Assembly: GCA_036488725.1 (NCBI GenBank)
Contig: DASXHD010000130.1
Coordinates: 1-64,000, forward strand
Reading direction: 5' to 3'
Length of the DNA stretch: 64,000 nucleotides
Source of the DNA: DASXHD01 sp036488725
Lineage (GTDB): Bacteria > Myxococcota_A > Polyangia > Polyangiales > Polyangiaceae
Shown: positions 44,886 through 53,389 of the stretch, one piece after another
Numbering within the stretch: position 1 is the stretch's first letter
Layout: each line of letters begins with the position of its first letter
The notes under the pieces: generated by a model
Databases searched by the model: none
What the model saw: the letters and a program-made list of their open reading frames with translations, nothing else
Told to the model about the DNA's origin: nothing
Position numbers and translations under genes: made by a program

Positions 44886-44923
44886 GGCGCGATCGAACCG
44901 ATCGCGCCCGATCGATTCGATCG
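44886..44923. repeat. Two adjacent palindromes after the lipoprotein gene
   Basis: GGCGCGATCG-AAC-CGATCGCGCC (44886-44908) is a perfect 10-bp inverted repeat that starts right at the stop codon. It is followed by CGATCG-ATT-CGATCG (44909-44923), the same element as after nadB. No T-run follows. It is likely a terminator or mRNA-end structure. Confidence 0.5.
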
Positions 44924-44931
44924 CCCGGCCG

Positions 44932-44967
44932 ACGCTGGAAACCGGCTGAAATGAGCCGTTTCAGCGT
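44932..44967 (+). promoter_or_regulatory. Leader hairpin before the CxxCH-protein gene
   Basis: ACGCT-g-GAAA-c-CGGCT (44932-44947) pairs with AGCCGTTTCAGCGT (44954-44967) apart from two single-base bulges, over a GAAATG loop. It lies 17 bp upstream of a strong AGGAGG site (44985-44990). It could be a terminator of the upstream gene or a leader element; sequence does not decide. Confidence 0.4.
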
Positions 44968-44994
44968 GGATCGACGGTTGCACTAGGAGGGGCC

Positions 44995-47052
44995 ATGCGC
45001 CACTTCCTGCTGCACTTGCTGACGCCGCTCGCCCTCGCGAGCGCTTGCTTCATCGGCGGCAACGCCACCCCGCCTCCGCCCGGCCCCGGCGACGGCGGCC
45101 CCGCGCCGCTTCCTTTCCAAGCCGACTCGGCGGCCGTCTACGTCGCGAAGGTGAAGGACATCCTCACCGGCCTGCCTCCGCTCCAGAGCGAAATCGATCA
45201 AGTCGCGAACGCGTCCGACCCGCGCTCGGCGCTCATTGGCCTCATCGACGGCTGGATGGCGACGCCCGAGTACGGCGCGAAGATGCTCCGCTTCTTCCAG
45301 CTCGCGCTCCAGCAGACGCAGATCACGAAGACCGACTTCGCGCTGATGATCCCGAACAACGATCTCGGCGACGACAACAACGTGTCGGCGCTCATCGTCC
45401 AGAACGCGTCGGAGTCGATGGCGCGCACGATGCTCCAGCTCATCTCGCAGGGGCAGCCGCTCACCGCGGCGATGACGACGCACGAGTACATGATGACGCC
45501 GCCGCTCATGGAGCTCTACGCGCTCATGGACGGGCTCCAGCCGGACAACGACGACAAGACCGTCGACGCGTTCCAAGAAGCGCACCCGGGGCTCCAGATC
45601 GTGGTCGAGGACACGACGCAAATTCCGATCACCGACACGCTCGACCCGAAGAGCCCGAATTTCATGCACTGGTATTTCAAGGGCCTCTCGACGGATCCGA
45701 AAGTCGTCGACTGCCAGCTCCACGAGCGCGACTACAAGCCGTCGTCGCCCGTGCTGCACGATCTCGTGTACGGCACCGTGCCGAGCTTTTAGATCAACGG
45801 CGGCGTCAAATGCGGCGCGGTCACCGACGAGAAGAACGGCTACCTCACGCAGGCCGACTTCTCGAATTGGAAGATGGTGAGCATCCGCGCGCCGAAGCAA
45901 GGCGAGGCGACGACCACCTTTTACGACGCGGCCGGGCTCGAGAGCGGGAGCGAGCTCGTCTTGAGCACGCCGCGCGTCGGGTTCTTCACGACGCCCGCGT
46001 TCACCGCGAACTGGCAGACCAACCTCTCGAACTCGATGCGCGTCACGCTGAATCAGGCGCTCATCGTCGCGACAGGCATGCAAGTCGACGGCACCGACTC
46101 GACGCCGATCATGAAGAACCCGCCCGGCCTCGACCAAGCGCACGCGTCGACGCCCGACTGCTACGGGTGCCATCAGTATCTCGACCCGACGCGGTCGATT
46201 CTCCAGGCGACGTACTCGGACAACTACGGCCAGCAAACCGATCCGAACTGGAGCGGGCAGAAGGGGCTCTTCGCGTTTCAAGGTGTCGTCGACACGAACA
46301 TCTCGACCATCGACGATCTCGCGCGAAACCTCGCGACGCACCCGAAAGTCGCGTCGGCGTGGGTGGAGAAGCTTTGCTACTACGCGAACTCCGAGGCGTG
46401 CACGGCCGACGATCCGGAGTTTCAGTCGATCGTCTCGAAGTTCCAGGCGAGCACGTTTTCGTGGAAGACGCTCGTCGAGCAGCTCCTTTCGTCGCCCATC
46501 GTGACCAACGCGACCGAGTCGCAGACCGCCACGGAGCAAGGCGAGATGGTTTCGATCACGCGGCTCGATCATCTCTGCGCGCTGCTCGACTCGCGCCTCG
46601 GGCTCGGCGACGTCTGCGGGCTCGATTTGACCAAGCCGGCGCGCGTGGGCATCCCGATCATCGCGGCGGGCCTTCCGTCGGACGGTTACGGGCGCGGCGC
46701 GCCGGTGCCGGTTCTGCCGACGCAGCCGACGATGTTCCTCCGCGCGGGCGCCGAAAACATTTGCGAGCTCGTCGCGCAAACCCTCGTCGACAATCCGAAG
46801 CCACCGGACGGCGCCAAGACGTATTCGAGCGCGTCGGACACCGACGTCGACGCGGCGGTCGCCGACTTCGTCTCCAACTTGATGGCGCTCGAATCGAGCG
46901 ACCCGCGCGCGAGCCAAGCGGCGGCGATCTTGAAGTCGCACTACCAGGCGGCGCTCGGCGACTCGCAGAGCCCCGCGACGCCGACCGAAGCGCTCGAGTC
47001 GACGTTCACCGTCGCGTGTCTTTCGCCCAGTGTTCTTGGAATTGGAAACTAA
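44995..47052 (+). pseudogene. DUF1549/DUF1588-like CxxCH lipoprotein interrupted by an in-frame TAG
   Basis: The frame from ATG 44995 (strong AGGAGG) runs 265 codons to a TAG at 45790-45792 and then continues in the same frame, with matching character and no other stop, to 47052. Read through, it is 685 residues: signal peptide with possible lipobox (LASAC), a DUF1549-like region (LTGLPPLQSEI, WMATPEYGAKMLRFF), then a heme-c-type CYGCH (389-393) followed by LDPTRSILQATYSDNYGQ, as in DUF1588-type domains. A CAG-to-TAG change is the simplest explanation. The gene precedes a DUF1501 gene, its usual kind of partner. Confidence 0.75.
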
Positions 47053-47064
47053 CGAGGTGATGCC

Positions 47065-48393
47065 GTGAAGCTCAATCGACGCGATGCTCTCTTCGGTGCG
47101 CTCTTCGGTGGGACGATGGTCGGCCTTCGCGCCATCGCGAGCGGCCTGCCGGTCAAGATGCTCCTCGACCCGCGCAAGGCGCTCGCCGACGTGCCGCAAG
47201 GCTGCCAAGCCTCGGCCAATGCGCAGTACGTGATCCTCTCCACGTCGGGCGCGGGCGATCCGCTGAACGCGAACGCGCCGGGCACGTACGACGACTCGGG
47301 CATCTCGCACCCGCAAGATCCGGCGATGGCGAAGACGCCGATCACGCTCGGCAGCACGAGCACGACGGCGGCCGCGCCGTGGACGACGCTCGGGCCGAGC
47401 GGCGCGAACGTGCTCGGCCGGACGAGCGTCTTTCACCTCGCGACGACGACGCCGGTTCACCCGAAGGAGCCGCAGGTGCTCTCGCTCATGGGCTCGACGA
47501 TCGCGGGCGAAATGTTTCCGTCGGTGCTCGCCGCCGCGCTCGCGCCGTGTCTCGGCACGCTGCAGACCCAGCCGATTTCGGTCGGTGCGGCGACCCCGAG
47601 CGAGTCGCTCTCGTTCCAAGGACAGGCGCTTCCGACCGTGCCGCCGGCGGCGCTCGCCGCGACGCTCCTGAACCCGGCGGGCGAGCTCACGAACCTCCAG
47701 AAGCTCCGCGACTCGACGCTGAACGATCTCTACACCAACGTCTACAAGAGCGGCGCGAGCCCCGCGCAGCGCCAGTTCGTCGACTCGCTCGTCACGTCGC
47801 AGGATCAAGTTCGCAAGATCAATCCGCAGTACTTGAGCGCGCTCGCGAGCATCCAAGACAACAGCGAGGCCTCGCAAATTCTCGCGGCCGTCGCGCTGAT
47901 TCAGATGAAGATCACGCCGGTCGTCGCGGTGCACTTCGCGTTCGGCGGCGACAACCACAACGACACGGCGCTCGCCAACGAGACCGCGCAGACGCAGTCG
48001 GGCATGGCGTCGATCGTTTCGCTCATGCAGGCGCTCGCCGCGGCGGGCCTCGCCGATCAAGTGAGCTTCGCGACGCTCAACGTCTTCGGCCGCACGATGA
48101 ACGCGTCGCACACCGACGGGCGCGACCACAACAAGAACCACCACGTCTCGATCGCGATCGGCAAAGGTTTCCGCGGCTCGCTCGTCGGCGGCGTGCAGCA
48201 GGTCGACGGCGATTACGGCGCGATGCCGATCGACTCGAGCAGCGGCGCAGGCGCGGCGAGCGGCGACATCCAGCCCGTCGACTCGCTCGCGTCTTTCGCG
48301 CGGACGGTCATGGTGGGCGTCGGCGTGAACGAGGACCTCGTCACGAAGCAGATCACGACCGGCACGATCATCCGGGGAGCCCTGGCGTCATGA
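47065..48393 (+). CDS. DUF1501 family exported protein
   Basis: This 442-residue protein has a GTG start, AACGAGGTGA upstream and a twin-arginine-like leader (NRRDALFGALFGG). The sulfatase/alkaline-phosphatase-like DUF1501 hallmark is near the end: FGRTMNASHTDGRDHNKNHH, then GGVQQVDGDYG. Such proteins are thought to be exported folded by Tat and are nearly always next to DUF1549/1800-type partners, as here 12 bp downstream of the CxxCH gene. The reaction is unknown. Confidence 0.88.
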   Translation: MKLNRRDALFGALFGGTMVGLRAIASGLPVKMLLDPRKALADVPQGCQASANAQYVILSTSGAGDPLNANAPGTYDDSGISHPQDPAMAKTPITLGSTSTTAAAPWTTLGPSGANVLGRTSVFHLATTTPVHPKEPQVLSLMGSTIAGEMFPSVLAAALAPCLGTLQTQPISVGAATPSESLSFQGQALPTVPPAALAATLLNPAGELTNLQKLRDSTLNDLYTNVYKSGASPAQRQFVDSLVTSQDQVRKINPQYLSALASIQDNSEASQILAAVALIQMKITPVVAVHFAFGGDNHNDTALANETAQTQSGMASIVSLMQALAAAGLADQVSFATLNVFGRTMNASHTDGRDHNKNHHVSIAIGKGFRGSLVGGVQQVDGDYGAMPIDSSSGAGAASGDIQPVDSLASFARTVMVGVGVNEDLVTKQITTGTIIRGALAS

Positions 48394-49262
48394 GGCCGCG
48401 CTACGGATCGTTTCAGATCGTGAAGCTCGTCGCGTCGACCGACATGGCGAACGTCTTTCTCGCGCGCCACGTCGAGACCGGCGAACGCGTCGCGCTCAAA
48501 GTGCTGACCGGCGACTACGACCGTTCGCGCTTCGAGCGCGAGGCGCGCATGCTGGCGACGACCATTCACCCGAACGTCGTTCGCTACGTCGGCCACGGCA
48601 TCACGCCTCGCGACGACGCGTGGATCGCGATGGAATGGCTCGAAGGCGAAGACCTCGGCACGCGTCTCGAGAGCGGCCCGCTCTCGCTCGGCGAAGTCCT
48701 CGCGGTCGCGCGAGGTCTCGGCGCGGCGCTCGCGCACATTCACGCGCGCGGGCTCGTCCACCGCGACGTCAAGCCGGGCAACATTTTTCTCCAGGGCGGC
48801 GACGTGTCGTGCGTTCGGCTGCTCGACTTCGGCATCGCGCGCGACGGCGCCGACCCGGGCCTCACCGGCGCGTACGTCGTGATGGGAACGCCGAGCACCA
48901 TGCCGCCCGAGCAAGCCCTCGACGCGCGCAAGGCGGACGCGCGCGCCGACGTGTTCTCGTTCGGCGCCGTCTTGTTCCACGCGCTGACGGGCCGCCCGCT
49001 CTACACGGCCGCGGCGCCGGAGCAAATCTTCGCGCAAATCGTCCTCGCGCGGGCGCCGCGGCTTTCGGAGCTCGTTCCTTTCGTTCCGCAAGAGCTCGAC
49101 GAGCTCGTCGCGCGCGCCCTCTCGCGCGATCCTGCGGCGCGTCATCCGAACGCCGGCGCGCTTCTCGCGGCGCTCGCGAACGTCCGCGCCTCTTCCTATT
49201 TCGAAGACGAAAGCGTCACGCGAATCCGCGCCGCGCCCGTAATTGCGTGCGCCACGGGCTGA
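48390..49262 (+). CDS. Hanks-type Ser/Thr protein kinase without membrane anchor
   Basis: This 290-residue kinase domain is nearly alone: VALKVL (catalytic Lys), LVHRDVKPGNIFL (HRD loop), LLDFGIARDG (DFG) and GTPSTMPPEQAL (activation segment end). The glycine loop is weak (ASTDMANVF in place of GxGxxG). There is no transmembrane helix or sensor domain; the tail is short. The ATG overlaps the stop of the DUF1501 gene (ATGA), so kinase and exported protein are co-translated. The substrate is unknown. Confidence 0.92.
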   Translation: MRPRYGSFQIVKLVASTDMANVFLARHVETGERVALKVLTGDYDRSRFEREARMLATTIHPNVVRYVGHGITPRDDAWIAMEWLEGEDLGTRLESGPLSLGEVLAVARGLGAALAHIHARGLVHRDVKPGNIFLQGGDVSCVRLLDFGIARDGADPGLTGAYVVMGTPSTMPPEQALDARKADARADVFSFGAVLFHALTGRPLYTAAAPEQIFAQIVLARAPRLSELVPFVPQELDELVARALSRDPAARHPNAGALLAALANVRASSYFEDESVTRIRAAPVIACATG

Positions 49263-49286
49263 GTTTGAGTACGCTCGGCGGCGCCC

Positions 49287-50435
49287 ATGGCCGTACAACC
49301 ACTCCATAGCTCAGCTCCGCCGGTTGGGCTCGCTTCACCGGCACACACGAGCGATCCGGACGTCGTGCGCGTCCTCCGCGACGACGGCTCTCTGGACCCG
49401 GCGTTCGACCCGCATCTCGACCCCGAGACGGTCCTTGCAATCTACAAGCATCTCGTCCTCGTGCGCTTGCTCGACGACCGCCTCGTCACGCTCCAGCGCC
49501 AAGGCCGCATCGGGTTTCACATCGGATCGCTCGGCGAGGAAGCCGCGATCATCGGCTCGGCCGCCGCGGTCCGCGCGAGTGACTGGCTCTTTCCGTGTTA
49601 CCGCGAGTTCGGCGCGGCGCTCTGGCGCGGCATGTCGCTCCAAGCGTACATGAACAACATGTTCGGCAACTCGGAGGACCCCGCGAAGGGCCGCCAGATG
49701 CCCGACCACTACACGTGCCGCGCGGCGAAGTTCGGATCGATCAGCTCGCCGATCGGCACGCAGATCACGCAAGGCGTCGGCTTCGCGTGGGCCGCCAAGA
49801 TGCGGAAAGACGATCTCGCGACGCTCGTCTACTTCGGCGAAGGCGCGACCTCGTCGGCCGAGTTCCACAACGGAATGAACTTCGCGGGCGTCTTCAAGAC
49901 GCCGACGGTTTTTTTCTGCCGCAACAACGGCTGGGCGATCAGCGTGCCGGTCGAACGCCAGACGGCGTCGTCGTCGTTCGCGATCAAAGGCGTCGCGTAC
50001 GGCATCCCCGGCATTCGCTGCGACGGCAACGATTTGTTTGCAGTCTACAAGTGTACGCGCGACGCGATCGCGCACGCGGCGGCGGGCGGCGGTCCCACGA
50101 TCATCGAGGCGATGACGTACCGTCTCTCCGGCCACTCGACGAGCGACGACCCGAAGGCGTACCGCAAAGAGGGCGAGGTCGAGCACTGGAAGAAGCGCGA
50201 CCCGATCGCACGTCTCCGCAAGCACCTCGAGCTCGAGGGCCGCTGGGACGACGCGCGGCAGCAAGCGCTCGAGGCGGAGGTCGACGCGAAGATCAAAGAC
50301 GCGGTCGCCGTCGCCGAAAAAATCCAGCCGCCGTCGCTCGAGTCGATGTTCGAGGACGTCTTCGCGGAGCCGCCGTGGCATTTGCAGGAGCAGCGCGACC
50401 AACTACTCAAGGGCCCGCGCGCCAAGGGACACTGA
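49287..50435 (+). CDS. bkdA1: Branched-chain 2-oxoacid dehydrogenase E1 component, alpha subunit
   Basis: This 382-residue thiamine-diphosphate enzyme subunit decarboxylates branched-chain 2-oxoacids. The TPP-binding motif runs from GEGATSSAEFHNG to RNNGWAIS; GSISSPIGTQITQGVGFAWA and YRLSGHSTSDDPKAY (the phosphorylation-loop region of BCKDH-type enzymes) favour bkd over pyruvate dehydrogenase. The E1-beta gene follows after 1 bp. In myxobacteria the complex supplies iso-branched fatty-acid primers. The symbol is given by analogy. Confidence 0.9.
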   Translation: MAVQPLHSSAPPVGLASPAHTSDPDVVRVLRDDGSLDPAFDPHLDPETVLAIYKHLVLVRLLDDRLVTLQRQGRIGFHIGSLGEEAAIIGSAAAVRASDWLFPCYREFGAALWRGMSLQAYMNNMFGNSEDPAKGRQMPDHYTCRAAKFGSISSPIGTQITQGVGFAWAAKMRKDDLATLVYFGEGATSSAEFHNGMNFAGVFKTPTVFFCRNNGWAISVPVERQTASSSFAIKGVAYGIPGIRCDGNDLFAVYKCTRDAIAHAAAGGGPTIIEAMTYRLSGHSTSDDPKAYRKEGEVEHWKKRDPIARLRKHLELEGRWDDARQQALEAEVDAKIKDAVAVAEKIQPPSLESMFEDVFAEPPWHLQEQRDQLLKGPRAKGH

Positions 50436-50436
50436 C

Positions 50437-51411
50437 ATGCCTCAAATGAACATGGTGCAGGCCATCAATGACGGTCTGCGATTCGAGATGAAGCGGGACG
50501 AGCGCGTCGTCGTGCTCGGCGAGGACGTCGGCAAGGTCGGCGGCGTGTTCCGCGTGACGCAGGGGCTCTTCGACGAGTTCGGTGACGACCGCGTGATCGA
50601 TACGCCGCTCAGCGAGGGCGGCATCATCGGCACCGCGATCGGCATGGCGCTCTACGGGCTCGTGCCGGTGCCGGAGATTCAGTTCGCCGATTTCATTTTC
50701 CCCGCGTACGACCAGATCGTCAGCGAGCTCGCAAAATTCCGTTATCGCTCCGGCGGCGAGTATCCCGCGAAGCTCGTGATTCGCACGCCGGTCGGCGGCG
50801 GCATCCGCGGCGGGCATTATCACTCGCAGTCGCCCGAGTCGCAGTTCATCCACGTCGCGGGCCTGAAGGTCGTCTGCCCGTCGAACCCGTACGACGCGAA
50901 AGGCCTGCTTTTGGCCTCGATCCGCGATCCGGATCCGGTGATGTTCTTCGAGCCGAAGCGCATCTACCGCGCCGCGAAGGGCGACGTCCCCGAAGGCGAG
51001 TACACCGTTCCGATCGGCAAAGCCGCCGTCGTGCGCGAAGGCCAGCACGTCACGATCGTCGTCTGGGGCGCCATGCTCTACGAAGCGATCGCCGCGGCCG
51101 ACGAAGCGAAGGCGCAAGGCGTCGACTGCGAGATCATCGATCTCCGAACGCTCTGGCCGCTCGACATCGACACGATCATCGAGAGCGTGAAAAAAACCGG
51201 TCGCGTCGTCGTGGTCCACGAGGCGCCCAAGACGTGCGGCTTCGGCTCGGAGATCGTCGCGCTCATCAACGAGAAGGCGTTCCTCAACCTGGAGGCCCCG
51301 CCGGTTCGCGTGACGGGCTTCGACACGCCATTCCCGTACACGCTCGAGATGGAGTACCTCCCGCTCGCGCACCGCATCCTGCCCGCGCTGATCGAAACGG
51401 CTCACTACTGA
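50437..51411 (+). CDS. bkdA2: Branched-chain 2-oxoacid dehydrogenase E1 component, beta subunit
   Basis: This 324-residue partner of the alpha subunit shows the transketolase-like pattern VLGEDVGKVGGVFRVT, DTPLSEGGIIGTAIGMAL, EIQFADFIFPAYDQI, RTPVGGGIRGGHYHSQSPE and the C-terminal DLRTLWPLDIDTI and RVVVVHEAPKTCGFG. It forms the heterotetramer active site with E1-alpha. No E2 lipoyl acyltransferase or E3 gene follows; transcription probably ends in the 152-bp gap. Confidence 0.92.
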   Translation: MPQMNMVQAINDGLRFEMKRDERVVVLGEDVGKVGGVFRVTQGLFDEFGDDRVIDTPLSEGGIIGTAIGMALYGLVPVPEIQFADFIFPAYDQIVSELAKFRYRSGGEYPAKLVIRTPVGGGIRGGHYHSQSPESQFIHVAGLKVVCPSNPYDAKGLLLASIRDPDPVMFFEPKRIYRAAKGDVPEGEYTVPIGKAAVVREGQHVTIVVWGAMLYEAIAAADEAKAQGVDCEIIDLRTLWPLDIDTIIESVKKTGRVVVVHEAPKTCGFGSEIVALINEKAFLNLEAPPVRVTGFDTPFPYTLEMEYLPLAHRILPALIETAHY

Positions 51412-51563
51412 GAGAGAAAAACAGGAAGAGAAAAGAAGTTTTTGTATGAGGGTGCCGCTGCCGGCGCGGCGCTTGCGGTCGGCGCCAGCGCGACAGGTCG
51501 CCTCCCAAAAAAATCTTTTCTCGCCTTCCGATCTTTCGATCTTCTGTTTCTCTGCCGGAGCGC
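51412..51563. terminator. Convergent intergenic region with long imperfect inverted repeat
   Basis: This is the only long convergent gap in the window. AT-rich arms (about 51412-51442 and 51505-51553) are roughly complementary: GAAAAGA with TCTTTTC, GGAAG with CTTCC, and GAGAAA with TTTCTC. They flank a GC-rich middle. On the minus strand a GATC-GAAA-GATC hairpin (about 51529-51541) is followed about 20 nt later by a T7 run (51507-51513). It looks like a bidirectional terminator for the E1-beta and tyrA transcripts. Confidence 0.5.
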
Positions 51564-52700
51564 TCAGCCGTGGCGGACGAGGTCGTCGAGGATTGCGTCG
51601 GATTGTTTTTTCGCCCACGCGGCGAAGTCGCGCATGAAGTCCGAGACCTGACGGAAGCGGGCGATGATCGCGTCGCGGTCGCCCATCGCGACGGCGCGCG
51701 CGAAGTGGGCCGCCTCTTGCTCGAAAAGATGCGAGACGCGCGCGGCCTCGGGGTTCACCGTGAGGATGTCGGCGTAGAGCTCGGCTTGCTGCGAGAACAT
51801 GCGGCCGATCATGGCGAGCTCGGTGCGGTAGATCGGGCTCGCGAATTGAAGGCTGCGGTCGAGATCGGCGTCGAGGCGCTCGAGCACCGAGCCGAGGACG
51901 AGCGTTTTTTCGTGCACGAGAACTTGGATGAGCGCCATCTGCGCGTCGTGCTCTTCGGCGGTCGCTTCGATCGTGTCGGCGCCGAAGGCTTCGTAGAGCG
52001 CTTTCACGCGCGGGAACCATGTGTCGCCGCGGCCGCGGCACAAGACGACTTTTTGTCGGTCGAAGTCGACGCCGTGCGGGCCGAACATCGGGTGCGTGCC
52101 GACGACGTCGACGCCGGCGGGCGCGGCTTCGAGCATCGCGGCGAGCGGCGCGCGCTTGATCGAAGTCACGTCGATGATGCACGCGCCCGGGCGAACGTGC
52201 GGCGCGATTCGTTTCGCGACGTCGACGGTGACGTGAATCGGGACCGCGACGATCACGAGATCGCTGCGCGCCGCGATCTCCTCGGCGGGCGGACCTTCGC
52301 CCGCGCCCATCGTCTCGACCGAAAAACCGCCCGCGAAAAACACCCGCGCGAGGAACGCGCCCATGCCCGCCGTGCCGCCGACGACGCCGATCGAAAAGCG
52401 CTCGGTCGCGCGCGTCTGCGCAAAACGCCGCTGATCGAGTCGTGACGCCGCGAAGAGTCGCGCGAAGACGTCGCGCACGAGATCGTCCGGCACGCCCGCG
52501 TCTTCCGCGCGCGCGACGAGATCATCGAGATGCGCGCCCTCACGCTCGCGATCGAAAGATGGAAGCCCCGCGTCGGCCTTCACCCGCGCGACCTCGCGAA
52601 TGACGCGCATCCGCTCGGCGAGGAGATCGATGATCTGCGCGTCTTTTCGTGCGAGCTCGTCGCGAAGCGCGAGCAGCTCGGGAGTGCTCGCCTTGGTCAC
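51564..52700 (-). CDS. tyrA: Bifunctional chorismate mutase / prephenate dehydrogenase (T-protein)
   Basis: This is a 378-residue fusion. An AroQ chorismate mutase domain covers residues 1 to about 92 (LRDELARKDAQIIDLLAERM and EVARVKADAGLP). A prephenate dehydrogenase follows, with the nucleotide loop IGVVGGTAGMG (GGTAGMG 108-114), VDVVGTHPMFGPHG and the C-terminal helical dimer domain. Together they convert chorismate to 4-hydroxyphenylpyruvate for tyrosine. Its ATG overlaps the kdpE stop by 4 bp, an unexpected coupling with the potassium regulator. Confidence 0.94.
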   Translation of the reverse strand: MTKASTPELLALRDELARKDAQIIDLLAERMRVIREVARVKADAGLPSFDREREGAHLDDLVARAEDAGVPDDLVRDVFARLFAASRLDQRRFAQTRATERFSIGVVGGTAGMGAFLARVFFAGGFSVETMGAGEGPPAEEIAARSDLVIVAVPIHVTVDVAKRIAPHVRPGACIIDVTSIKRAPLAAMLEAAPAGVDVVGTHPMFGPHGVDFDRQKVVLCRGRGDTWFPRVKALYEAFGADTIEATAEEHDAQMALIQVLVHEKTLVLGSVLERLDADLDRSLQFASPIYRTELAMIGRMFSQQAELYADILTVNPEAARVSHLFEQEAAHFARAVAMGDRDAIIARFRQVSDFMRDFAAWAKKQSDAILDDLVRHG

Positions 52701-53389
52701 GGGGCTTCCTTCACGCGATAGCCGACGCCGGGCTCGGTCAGGAGATAGCGTGGGCGAGCGGGGTTCTTCTCGAGCTTTTGGCGGAGCTGCGTCATGTAGA
52801 CACGGAGATATTGCATCTGGTGCGCGTGGCCGGGGCCCCAGACTTGGTCGAGGAGCTGCTTGTGCGTCATCACGCGGCCCGCGTGGTTCATCAGCGTGGC
52901 GAGGAGCTTGTACTCGTTGGGCGTGAGGTGGACCTCGCGATCGCCCGCAAAAACGAGGCGTTTGGCGAGATCGATCGAGAGCTCGCCGACGGCGACGACC
53001 GAGCTCGTCGGATCGCGCGACGAACGCGACGCGTGCCGCAGCGCGACCCGCAAGCGCGCCATGAGCTCGGCGTTGCCGAAAGGCTTGGTGAGATAATCAT
53101 CGGCGCCGGCGTCGAGCGCCTCGACCTTCTGCTGCTCGAGGCCGCGCGCAGAGATGACGATGATCGGCGTCGCGGTCCACTCGCGGAGGCGCCGCGTGAC
53201 CTCGGTGCCGTCCATGTCGGGAAGCCCGAGATCGAGCAGCACGAGATCCGGCGTGTGCGCCGCGGCTTGCTGGAGCCCTTCGCGTCCGGTCTCGGCGTCG
53301 ATGACGCGGTAGCCTTGCGACTCGAGCGCGAGGTGCACGAACTTGCGCATCTGCGCTTCGTCCTCGACGAGGAGCACGGTCGGCGTCAT
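52697..53389 (-). CDS. kdpE: KdpE, OmpR-family response regulator
   Basis: This 230-residue regulator has a receiver domain with acidic pocket VEDE (8-11), phosphoacceptor Asp53 (LLDLGLPDMDG) and the conserved Lys in DDYLTKPF. The winged-helix DNA-binding domain shows LTPNEYKLLATLMNHAGRV and the recognition region KQLLDQVWGPGHAHQMQYLRVYM, the KdpE-type variant. It overlaps kdpD by 4 bp. It should activate kdpFABC when K+ is scarce. Confidence 0.95.
   Translation of the reverse strand: MTPTVLLVEDEAQMRKFVHLALESQGYRVIDAETGREGLQQAAAHTPDLVLLDLGLPDMDGTEVTRRLREWTATPIIVISARGLEQQKVEALDAGADDYLTKPFGNAELMARLRVALRHASRSSRDPTSSVVAVGELSIDLAKRLVFAGDREVHLTPNEYKLLATLMNHAGRVMTHKQLLDQVWGPGHAHQMQYLRVYMTQLRQKLEKNPARPRYLLTEPGVGYRVKEAP

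Noticed and set aside
45790..45792. TAG as a pyrrolysine codon
   Set aside because: Nothing in the window suggests a Pyl system and the protein is not a methylamine methyltransferase; a CAG-to-TAG mutation is simpler.
51442..51651. A short plus-strand frame in the E1-beta/tyrA gap
   Set aside because: It runs into antisense tyrA, has no ribosome-binding site, and the region reads better as a terminator.
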